From an uncultured Bacteroidales bacterium (lineage in GTDB: Bacteria; Bacteroidota; Bacteroidia; Bacteroidales; Paludibacteraceae): a DNA stretch of 64,000 bases. The translations under genes were made by a program, and so were the position numbers. Below the pieces are notes generated by a model. The model had not been told where the DNA came from and did no database searches. It saw only the letters and a list, made by a program, of their open reading frames with translations. The DNA lies in NCBI GenBank assembly GCA_947164985.1, contig CAMUYI010000005.1, positions 1 through 64,000 of the forward strand, given 5' to 3'. Every line of letters starts with the position of its first letter. Within the stretch, counting starts at the first letter, position 1. Below are positions 57,533 to 64,000 of the stretch, in pieces.

Positions 57533-57667
57533 TTATTTATTGCTATTTTTGCGTTCTCTTTCAGCAAAGCGCTGTTTTATATTCTTCACTAAATGCTCAT
57601 GCATCTCCTCCAATGTAACAAAATGCTCTGCAATCTCTGCTTTCGTTATTGTAGGATTTGCTTTCAT
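57533..57667 (-). CDS. 44-aa protein, first gene of the PIN-remnant operon
   Basis: MKANPTITKAEIAEHFVTLEEMHEHLVKNIKQRFAERERKNSNK. Helical and charged. It has a clear promoter 60 bp upstream and is followed by the 36-aa gene. It may be a relic or a small functional protein; family not recognised. Confidence 0.5.
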   Translation of the reverse strand: MKANPTITKAEIAEHFVTLEEMHEHLVKNIKQRFAERERKNSNK

Positions 57668-57727
57668 AAGGATTAATTTTTATTGTTATTGATGCGTTTT
57701 GCTATGTTGAGTTTACAAAATCGGGCG

Positions 57728-57758
57728 CAAAGATACAAAATTATTTTTAAATACGCAA
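57728..57758 (-). promoter_or_regulatory. Promoter of PIN-remnant operon and probably the 2543-aa gene
   Basis: TATCTTTG -7 box (57728-57735) and TTGCGTATTTA -33 box on the minus strand. No other clear promoter is seen before the giant gene. The 57760-58039 gap has no gene; it holds an 11-bp tandem (TAGCTAATGAG-like) near 57841. Confidence 0.75.
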
Positions 57759-58039
57759 GGGCGCGGGAGTATATACGCGAATTTTATACAAAATGTGTCA
57801 ATTTTTCTACATTGGAGAAAGGGGCGAAAAGAAATTCTGAATAGCTAATGAGTAGCTAAAAAGTAGGCAATGACCTGCACAAAAGTTCGTTTGGGAAAAA
57901 TTGTACAACAAAAATTTGTAGTACATTCGACCACTACCCTAAAAGGGAACCCTTCGAAGCTACAGTCGCACGTTTGTGCGAATAGCAAGCCTTTTACACA
58001 AAAAATCTTCAAATAAATTTGAATTTTTCTTTAAAAGCC

Positions 58040-58070
58040 TTGTGTATTCCAAATTTTTGTTGTACCTTTG
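58040..58070 (+). promoter_or_regulatory. Promoter of mfd
   Basis: TTGTGTATTCC -33 box (58040-58050) and TACCTTTG -7 box (58063-58070). The expected leader is about 24 nt. Confidence 0.82.
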
Positions 58071-58100
58071 CACCCGATTTTATATTGGCTGAATGTGCGC

Positions 58101-61100
58101 ATGCAAATCAAAGATTTGAATATACTGTTCGGAGAGCACCCAGAAATAAAGGCGATCGGTGAGCGGTTAGGGGTTAGAGGAGATAAACACCTCCTATTGA
58201 GCGGGTTGCACGCGAGTGCACGCGCGCTGGCGTTGGCGCATGTAACTCAGCCGATGTTTGTGATCTTTGACAATGCAGAAGCAGCACAATACGCGTATAG
58301 CGACCTGAAGGCGCTGGGCACAAATGTCGGATTTTTTCCTGCCGCAAAACGCAGACGAACCATTGACGATGCAGCTGTCATACAGCGAACGGAAACGCTC
58401 ACAACGATGCCGCATATCATTGTGACGTATCCCGAGGCGGTGGCAGAGAGCGTGCCGGCGAAAGAGGAGCTGAAGGCGGTGAGTTTTCAGTTGTCAGTTG
58501 GGCAGGAGATACAGCTGTCAGCACTCAGTAGTCAGCTTTCAGAGTTGGGATTTGAGCGGGTGGATTTTGTGTTTCAGCCGGGACAGTATGCGGTGAGAGG
58601 ATCGATCGTGGATATTTACAGTTATAGCCATGATACACCCTACCGGTTGGACTTCTTCGGAGATGAGATAGACTCGATACGGGAGTTTGATATAGAGGAC
58701 CAGCTTTCGAAGAACCGAGTGGATTCTGCCGAAATCGTCGGTTCTTCGAAACAATGTACAATGGACAATGTACAATGTACAATTGTGGACTATCTGACGG
58801 AGGAGTATGTGTGGGTGAGCAATGATTTCTCCATCGTGCGGTTTAAACTAGAAGGGTTACAGGTTACGGGTTACGGGTTACAGGAAAGAAAGACGATAGA
58901 GATTGCGGAAAAAAGTACTTTCCCGGAGTATACGAAGATAGAATTTGAGACGGTACCGCAGCCGGTCTTCCATAAGCAATTCGACATCCTGACAGACGAT
59001 CTGAAGCGGCATATAGACGAGGGATACAAAATCTATATCTTAGCGGAGCAGCAGAAGCAGCTCGATCGCTTGGCGGCGATTTTTGATAGTTTAGAGGACG
59101 GCTCTGCGAGCCTACAGGACGCTAACGCTACAGGTGTTCGGTTTATTCCGATTCAGGCGACGTTGCATGAGGGGTTTGTGGATAAGGGATTGAAGATTTG
59201 TTGCTACACCGATCATCAGATCTTTGAGCGGTACCACCGCGTGACGATGACGAGTGAGAACGCGCGAAGAGGTAAGGCTATTATCACCTTAAGGGAGATT
59301 AACCAGTTGCAGATCGGCGATTATGTGGTGCATAGCGATCATGGTATTGCTAAGTTCGGCGGGTTGGTGACAACACCGGTGAACGGTAAACCGCAAGAGA
59401 TGATCAAATTGATTTACCGCGACGGCGCGAATGTGTTTGTGAGCATCCATAACCTGCACCGCATCAGTAAATACAAGGGTCGTGAGGGTTCAGAACCGAC
59501 GATCGCGCGGTTGGGTAGCGGTGCATGGGAACGGTTGAAAGAGCGGACGAAGGACAAGGTGAAGGACATCGCGCGGGACTTGATTCGTCTCTACGCGACG
59601 CGCAAGCAGCAGAAAGGGTACGCTTATTCGCCGGACGGGTATATGCAGCATGAGTTGGAGGCGTCGTTCTTATACGAAGATACGCCGGATCAGGCAAAGG
59701 CGACGGCAGACGTGAAGCATGACTTGGAGAGTCCGATGCCGATGGATCGGTTGGTTTGCGGCGATGTGGGATTCGGCAAGACAGAAGTGGCGATGCGTGC
59801 AGCGTTTAAGGTCGCGACCGATGGTAAGCAAGTGGCGGTACTGGTGCCGACAACCGTTTTGGCTTTGCAGCACTATAACACCTTCCGCGAGCGAATGAAG
59901 AATATGCCGGTGCGGATCGAGTACCTCAGCCGATTGAAGAGCGCGAAGGAGATGAAAGAGATCCTGGCGGACTTGGAGGCGGGCAAGATAGACATCCTGA
60001 TCGGTACGCATAAGATCATCGGTAAGGGCGTCAAATGGCACGACTTGGGACTGCTGATTATCGATGAGGAACAGAAGTTCGGTGTGGCCGCGAAAGAGAA
60101 GCTGAAGAGTATGCGCGCCAATATCGATGTGCTGACGCTGACGGCAACGCCTATCCCGCGTACCTTGCAGTTTAGTTTGCTGGGCGCAAGGGATCTGAGT
60201 ATCATGACGACTCCGCCGCCGAACAGGTATCCGGTGCAGACGGAGTTGATCACGATCGACGACGAAGATATCATCAAAGAGGCGATCGAGTTGGAGATGG
60301 GTCGAAACGGACAGATTTTTGTGGTGAACAACCGTATTGAGATGCTACCGCGTATTGAGCATCGGTTGCAAAAACTTTGTCCGGAGGCGCGTATCGTGAC
60401 GGCGCATGGTCAACTGCCGGCGGGCGAGATGGAAGAGCGGTTGGAAGCGTTTATCAACTACGACTATGATATCCTGCTGGCGACGACGATCATCGAGTCC
60501 GGCGTGGATATACCGAACGTGAATACGATACTCATCTTCAGTGCGGACAAGTACGGTCTGGCGGACTTGCACCAGTTGCGAGGGCGCGTAGGACGAAGTA
60601 ACCGAAAGGCGTACTGCTACCTGATCGCGCCGGAGAAGGAGCTATTGACGGAAGATGCGAGAAGGCGGTTGGAGGCCTTGAGCACGTTTGCCGAGTTGGG
60701 TTCGGGCTTTAACTTAGCGATGCAGGACCTCGATATCCGCGGGGCAGGAAATATGTTAGGGGCAGAGCAGTCGGGATTTATTGCGGATCTGGGCTATGAG
60801 ACGTATCAGCGGATACTGAATGAGGCGGTGGAAGAGTTGCGCGAGGAACTCGCGCTTAATGATGAAAATGGTGACGCTTCGCTTAATGATGCGAATGGTG
60901 CGAATGATGGAAAGCACCTCTGGTGTGGGGATAGTCAGTTGGAGACGGATATCGCGGTATGCTTCCCGACGGATTATATTGAGAACGTGAGTGAGCGTAT
61001 CACGCTGTACCGGGAGTTGGACGGGATCCGCAGTGAGGAACAGATGCTGGACTTCAAGAAGAAGTTGATCGACCGCTTTGGCGTACTACCGGAACCGGCA

Positions 61101-61421
61101 GAGGAGTTATTGGAAGTAGTGCGGTTACGATGGATCTGCTGCCGGTTAGGCGTGGAGAAGATCTTGTTGAAAGGCGAGCGGATGACGCTTTATCTGGTGC
61201 AACATCGCGATGCGTACTGGCAATCGGAGCAGTTCGGGAATATTGTACAGTATGCGGTGAAACGACCGGAGCGATGCTTGCTGCATGAAGAGAAAGATAA
61301 GAAAGGATTGCCGACAGGACGTAGGATGGTGACGATCGCGAATGTGAAGACGATTGCAGGAGCGATCACATTGCTCTCGAAAATCGAACGCAATGAAATA
61401 ATCGTGCCCATTGAGGGCTAA
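58101..61421 (+). CDS. mfd: Transcription-repair coupling factor
   Basis: 1106 aa from ATG 58101 (MQIKDLNILFGEHPEIKAIGERL); the track start 33 bp upstream lies close to the promoter. Mfd removes stalled RNA polymerase and recruits UvrA to damage. UvrB-like N-terminal parts (GQYAVRGSIVDIYSY, RLDFFGDEIDSIREFD), the RNA polymerase-interacting domain (LQIGDYVVHSDHGIAKFGGL), the helicase P-loop GDVGFGKTEVAMRAAF, IIDEEQKFGV, TATPIPRTLQ and QLRGRVGRS, and the C-terminal TRCF domain are all present. Repeat-encoded linkers are inserted: FQLSVGQEIQLSALSSQLSE, KQCTMDNVQCTIVD, LQVTGYGLQE and LNDENGDASLNDANGANDG. Confidence 0.97.
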   Translation: MQIKDLNILFGEHPEIKAIGERLGVRGDKHLLLSGLHASARALALAHVTQPMFVIFDNAEAAQYAYSDLKALGTNVGFFPAAKRRRTIDDAAVIQRTETLTTMPHIIVTYPEAVAESVPAKEELKAVSFQLSVGQEIQLSALSSQLSELGFERVDFVFQPGQYAVRGSIVDIYSYSHDTPYRLDFFGDEIDSIREFDIEDQLSKNRVDSAEIVGSSKQCTMDNVQCTIVDYLTEEYVWVSNDFSIVRFKLEGLQVTGYGLQERKTIEIAEKSTFPEYTKIEFETVPQPVFHKQFDILTDDLKRHIDEGYKIYILAEQQKQLDRLAAIFDSLEDGSASLQDANATGVRFIPIQATLHEGFVDKGLKICCYTDHQIFERYHRVTMTSENARRGKAIITLREINQLQIGDYVVHSDHGIAKFGGLVTTPVNGKPQEMIKLIYRDGANVFVSIHNLHRISKYKGREGSEPTIARLGSGAWERLKERTKDKVKDIARDLIRLYATRKQQKGYAYSPDGYMQHELEASFLYEDTPDQAKATADVKHDLESPMPMDRLVCGDVGFGKTEVAMRAAFKVATDGKQVAVLVPTTVLALQHYNTFRERMKNMPVRIEYLSRLKSAKEMKEILADLEAGKIDILIGTHKIIGKGVKWHDLGLLIIDEEQKFGVAAKEKLKSMRANIDVLTLTATPIPRTLQFSLLGARDLSIMTTPPPNRYPVQTELITIDDEDIIKEAIELEMGRNGQIFVVNNRIEMLPRIEHRLQKLCPEARIVTAHGQLPAGEMEERLEAFINYDYDILLATTIIESGVDIPNVNTILIFSADKYGLADLHQLRGRVGRSNRKAYCYLIAPEKELLTEDARRRLEALSTFAELGSGFNLAMQDLDIRGAGNMLGAEQSGFIADLGYETYQRILNEAVEELREELALNDENGDASLNDANGANDGKHLWCGDSQLETDIAVCFPTDYIENVSERITLYRELDGIRSEEQMLDFKKKLIDRFGVLPEPAEELLEVVRLRWICCRLGVEKILLKGERMTLYLVQHRDAYWQSEQFGNIVQYAVKRPERCLLHEEKDKKGLPTGRRMVTIANVKTIAGAITLLSKIERNEIIVPIEG
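58484..58545. repeat. Heptamer array in mfd (TCAGCNN)
   Basis: Units TTTTCAG, TTGTCAG, then ACAGCTG, TCAGCAC, TCAGTAG, TCAGCTT and TCAGAGT encode SFQLSVGQEIQLSALSSQLSE. Confidence 0.85.
58752..58786. repeat. Heptamer array in mfd (CAATGTA x5)
   Basis: CAATGTA, CAATGGA, CAATGTA, CAATGTA, CAATTGT encode QCTMDNVQCTIV. Confidence 0.95.
58856..58883. repeat. Heptamer array in mfd (GTTACGG x4)
   Basis: GTTACAG, GTTACGG, GTTACGG, GTTACAG encode LQVTGYGLQ. Confidence 0.95.
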
Positions 61422-61423
61422 GA

Positions 61424-61458
61424 ATTGTAGATTGTAAATTGTACATTGTAAATTGATA
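61424..61458. repeat. Heptamer array ATTGTAA x5 between mfd and kdsB
   Basis: ATTGTAG, ATTGTAA, ATTGTAC, ATTGTAA, ATTGATA fill the whole gap and touch the kdsB ATG. Confidence 0.95.
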
Positions 61459-62207
61459 TGAAATTTATTGGAATAATACCGGCGCGGTATGGATCGACGC
61501 GTTTTCCGGGTAAACCGCTGGCGGATATTTGCGGTAAGACCGTCATCCGTCGAGTGTATGAACAGGCGAGTATGGCCTTGGACACGGTAGTTGTAGCTAC
61601 CGACGATGAGCGTATCTACGATGCGGTAGAGGCGTTTGGCGGTAAGGTGGTGATGACTCGACCGGACCATAAATGCGGTACAGATCGATGCCTGGAGGCA
61701 TACGAAGCGATCACTACCCCATCCTGGCGCGCTCAGAACGATAAAGAGACGGTGGTAATCAATATTCAGGGCGATGAACCGTTCATTCAGCCGGAACAGA
61801 TCGAGGCGCTGATGGCTTGTTTTGATGAGCCGGATACCGATATCGCGACGCTGGTACGGCCGTACACGGACAAGGACAGTAAGGAAGCGCTGGAGAATGT
61901 GAATACGCCGAAAGTGAAATGGGACAAGAAGACCTGCGTGGCAGAGATGTTCAGCCGGAAGGTGATCGCTTGCGCCGACGGAAGTCATTACCGTCATATC
62001 GGTATCTATGCGTATCGCGCAGACGTGCTGGCGAAGATCACGCAGTTACCGCAGAGTCCGCTGGAGATCGCGGAGCGGTTGGAACAGTTGCGATGGTTGG
62101 AAAACGGGTATAAGATCCGCGTGGGCGTGACTGAGACGCAGACGATCGGTATTGATACACCGGAGGATTTAACTTGTGCCATAGAATGGTACAAGTATAA
62201 TGGTTGA
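61458..62207 (+). CDS. kdsB: 3-deoxy-manno-octulosonate cytidylyltransferase
   Basis: 249 aa. It activates Kdo as CMP-Kdo for lipopolysaccharide core synthesis, cytosolic. Signatures: IIPARYGSTRFPGKPLADICGKTVIRRVYEQA, VVVATDDERIYDAV, MTRPDHKCGTDRCLEA, VINIQGDEPFIQPEQI, HIGIYAYRADVL and IGIDTPEDL. Full length. The start touches one heptamer array and the stop lies inside another. Confidence 0.97.
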   Translation: MKFIGIIPARYGSTRFPGKPLADICGKTVIRRVYEQASMALDTVVVATDDERIYDAVEAFGGKVVMTRPDHKCGTDRCLEAYEAITTPSWRAQNDKETVVINIQGDEPFIQPEQIEALMACFDEPDTDIATLVRPYTDKDSKEALENVNTPKVKWDKKTCVAEMFSRKVIACADGSHYRHIGIYAYRADVLAKITQLPQSPLEIAERLEQLRWLENGYKIRVGVTETQTIGIDTPEDLTCAIEWYKYNG

Positions 62208-62230
62208 AAGTTGAAAGTTTAAAGTTGAAA
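62203..62230. repeat. Heptamer array GTTGAAA x4 after kdsB
   Basis: GTTGAAA, GTTGAAA, GTTTAAA, GTTGAAA overlap the kdsB stop codon, like the array at 4868-4895. Confidence 0.95.
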
Positions 62231-62263
62231 GAATATAATAACCTTTTAAAAAACACACAAATT

Positions 62264-62986
62264 ATGAGTAAAGAACAATGTCCGACTCCGCATATTGGTG
62301 CGCAGTATGGAGAGATTGCAAAGACAATGATCATGGCGGGAGATCCGCTACGTGCTAAACTGATGGCAGATCGTTATTTGGAGAATCCTGTTCAGGTGAA
62401 TAATGTACGTGGCATGTTAGCCTTCACGGGTACGTACAAAGGTAAAAAAGTGACTGTAATGGGTCATGGTATGGGTATCCCGTCGATCGGTATCTACACG
62501 TATGAGTTGTTCAATTTCTACGATGTAGAAACGATCATTCGTGTGGGTTCGTGCGGTGCGCGTCAGATGTACGTGAACCTCGGTGACCTCGTGATTGCAC
62601 AAGGAAGCTGCACCGACAGCAACTGGGATGCACAGTATAACCTGCCGGGTCGTTACTGTCCGATCGCTAACTTCGACCTCTGCCGTAAGGCCGTAGATGC
62701 AGCGGAGAAACGCGGATACAAATACCATGTAGGTAATGTATTCAGCGCCGACATCTTCTACTGCGAGGACGAGCGTAAGAAGAACTGGACGAAGATGGGT
62801 GTGCTGGCCGACGAGATGGAAGCTCCGTCGCTGTACATGAACGCGGCACGCGCAGGCAAGAAAGCACTGGTGATCTGCACGGTAAGCGATCATATCCTGA
62901 CCGGCGAAGCGACCACCGCAGAGCAACGTCAGAACTCGTTCACGAATATGATGGACGTTGCGTTTGATATTATTGCACAAGAATGA
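62264..62986 (+). CDS. deoD: Purine nucleoside phosphorylase, DeoD type
   Basis: 240 aa from ATG 62264 (MSKEQCPTPHIGAQYGEIAKTMIMAGDPLRAKL); the longer track start runs through a heptamer array. It splits purine nucleosides with phosphate to base and pentose-1-phosphate. Signatures: VMGHGMGIPSIGIYTYEL, IRVGSCGA, VLADEMEAPSLY and CTVSDHILTGEATTAEQR, including the catalytic Asp of SDH. Normal length of the hexameric group. The stop overlaps the next start by 4 bp. Confidence 0.96.
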   Translation: MSKEQCPTPHIGAQYGEIAKTMIMAGDPLRAKLMADRYLENPVQVNNVRGMLAFTGTYKGKKVTVMGHGMGIPSIGIYTYELFNFYDVETIIRVGSCGARQMYVNLGDLVIAQGSCTDSNWDAQYNLPGRYCPIANFDLCRKAVDAAEKRGYKYHVGNVFSADIFYCEDERKKNWTKMGVLADEMEAPSLYMNAARAGKKALVICTVSDHILTGEATTAEQRQNSFTNMMDVAFDIIAQE

Positions 62987-63738
62987 AAAAACAATTTTTG
63001 ATTTTGGTATTAGCCCTTCTGCCCCTGAGTCTGATGGCTCGGGAGCAGGAGGATGCTGGTACATGGTCGGAAAAGGAGACGAAGCACTCGTCCGGTGTTT
63101 TCACCGGGTTTAGTGGCGGAATGATGCTGCATGGCGGGTACTTGTTTGCCAGCGATCCGACGAAAGTATTCAGTAATAACGGTCTGGGTAGTATTGACTA
63201 TGTCAAAGGTCTGCCGAAAGACGGAGTTTGTTACGGTTTAGGTGGCTCACTTCGCGCGCATCTGCTCAACTTTATCCATGTAGGCGCCGAAGGTTTTGTG
63301 AGCACGATGCCGCTGATGAAGACGGGTTCGAATGTTCGTACCGGTTGGGGCGGCGCATTCTGCGACGTGTACTGCAATTGGAAAAAAGTACGTCCGATGG
63401 TAGGTCTGACGATCGGCGGCGGCGCGATGAAGCGTCTGTATGTACCGGAGAATGATCCGACCACCGTACCCACAGCCACCGACACCATAACGACCACGGT
63501 GTATAACTCGTCTTATGTGCAGACGCCGTTCTTCTTCCTGGACCCGTATGTAGGCGTGGAGATCACCCTCACCAGACATATGGCCTTACTCATTCGCATT
63601 GATTATATGTTACCGTTTAATATCAACAATCAGGGTCTTTCAGAGGCCGGTAAGATTGTTAAATGGGATAATTTTGTCACCCCTTCCGGACCGCGATTGT
63701 ATGTGGGTGTGATGTTCGGAAAGTTTAAGAAAGATTAA
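62983..63738 (+). CDS. Predicted outer-membrane beta-barrel protein
   Basis: 251 aa. A signal peptide (MKKQFLILVLALLPLSLMA) precedes alternating amphipathic strands with Gly/aromatic girdles (GFSGGMMLHGGYLFA, GVCYGLGGSLRAHLLNFIHVGAEGF, MALLIRIDYMLPF) and a final strand PRLYVGVMFGKFKKD. It looks like a small porin-like or OmpA-barrel-like protein; partner and function unknown. Translationally coupled to deoD by ATGA. Confidence 0.78.
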   Translation: MKKQFLILVLALLPLSLMAREQEDAGTWSEKETKHSSGVFTGFSGGMMLHGGYLFASDPTKVFSNNGLGSIDYVKGLPKDGVCYGLGGSLRAHLLNFIHVGAEGFVSTMPLMKTGSNVRTGWGGAFCDVYCNWKKVRPMVGLTIGGGAMKRLYVPENDPTTVPTATDTITTTVYNSSYVQTPFFFLDPYVGVEITLTRHMALLIRIDYMLPFNINNQGLSEAGKIVKWDNFVTPSGPRLYVGVMFGKFKKD

Positions 63739-63781
63739 AGATTAAAGATTGAAGATTGAAGATTGTAGATTGAAGATTTAA
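63733..63781. repeat. Heptamer array GATTGAA x7
   Basis: GATTAAA, GATTAAA, GATTGAA, GATTGAA, GATTGTA, GATTGAA, GATTTAA; the longest regular array seen, between the barrel gene and yidC, covering the barrel gene stop. Confidence 0.95.
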
Positions 63782-63793
63782 AATAAATAGATA

Positions 63794-64000
63794 ATGGATA
63801 AAAACACTTGGATCGGCTTTTTATTGATAGCCGCAATTATCGTTGGATTCACGATGCTGAACCGTCCGTCGAAGGAGGAGTTAGCAGAGCGCCAACGTGT
63901 ACATGATTCGATTGCCCTGGTTCGTATGGCCGAGGCGGAGGCACAACGTATCTCTGACTCGCTGCAGTTCGTAGCGGGTGGAGAGGCAGCCGTTGTTGAA
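63794..64000 (+). CDS. yidC: Membrane protein insertase YidC, N-terminal part (runs off the window)
   Basis: 69 aa visible. MDKNTWIGFLLIAAIIVGFTMLNRPSKEELAERQRVHDSIAL matches the start of Bacteroidota YidC: one membrane segment (~7-24) followed by a periplasmic charged region. YidC inserts and folds inner-membrane proteins with or without SecYEG. The gene continues beyond 64000, so the conserved core cannot be checked. Confidence 0.85.
   Translation, partial: MDKNTWIGFLLIAAIIVGFTMLNRPSKEELAERQRVHDSIALVRMAEAEAQRISDSLQFVAGGEAAVVE

Noticed and set aside
57280-57692. Plus-strand 112-aa and 82-aa ORFs
   Set aside because: The minus strand of the same region encodes three overlapping small ORFs with a promoter and the PIN signature; the plus frames are AT-rich shadows.
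1-64000. tRNA, rRNA, replication origin and riboswitches
   Set aside because: I looked through the larger gaps and saw no cloverleaf, rRNA core motif, DnaA-box cluster or known riboswitch core. A covariance-model scan would be decisive.

Overview
The window looks like a chromosomal segment of a Bacteroidales (Bacteroidota) bacterium. The evidence is internal. Promoters have the Bacteroidota form (TTG-rich -33 box and TAnnTTTG -7 box), and starts lack clear Shine-Dalgarno sequences. Several exported proteins end in sorting tails of the type IX secretion kind, and families typical of the phylum are present (DUF3127, DUF5686, DUF6242-like). I cannot name the genus; a gut or rumen relative of Paludibacteraceae is only a guess. 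No rRNA, tRNA or CRISPR array was seen.

Layout. 1-0.4 kb is non-coding, with 32-bp and 11-bp tandem repeats. 0.4-36.6 kb is a dense housekeeping block, mostly on the plus strand: typA, a trigger factor without its PPIase domain, an Mpl-type Mur ligase, dCMP deaminase, an S41 protease, then minus-strand nuclease, pepD and asparaginase genes. It continues with an orphan response regulator, rpe, a 2282-aa GCDS-repeat surface protein and its beta-barrel neighbour, xseA, a ComEA-like gene, ddl, a polyprenyl synthase, pgk, recO, rpmH, rbfA, a LolC/E-type permease, xerD, a DUF5686 outer-membrane protein and pspC. 36.6-57.7 kb is an accessory island with every gene on the minus strand. It holds two giant secreted proteins (1570 and 2543 aa), toxin-antitoxin and antirepressor-like cassettes (two DUF4160/DUF2442 pairs, ParE-like, a truncated YafQ, HepT/MntA, a PIN remnant, ORF6N, BRO), an HATPase/STAS-like pair, and two small related peptides, one after each giant gene. 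58.1-64 kb returns to plus-strand core genes (mfd, kdsB, deoD, a barrel protein, the start of yidC).

Three patterns stand out. First, more than twenty short arrays with a strict 7-bp period lie at gene junctions and inside core genes (typA, mpl, ddl, mfd and others), and unrelated proteins share the encoded peptides. Two junctions carry the same ~75-bp foldable core between heptamer arms of opposite polarity. Second, upstream of the 1570-aa giant gene its own 5' leader is repeated in front of successive cassettes. Three copies also carry its signal-peptide start, and two of these have the same premature stop and a near-identical promoter, which makes a stacked cassette array. Third, each island giant gene is followed by a 48-49 aa peptide gene of one family and is preceded by toxin-antitoxin material ending at the same leader.

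How the genes may work together (inference): the giants and barrel proteins belong to the cell surface and are probably exported by the type IX system. The DUF4325/HATPase pair shares the only visible promoter with the 1570-aa gene and may control it.
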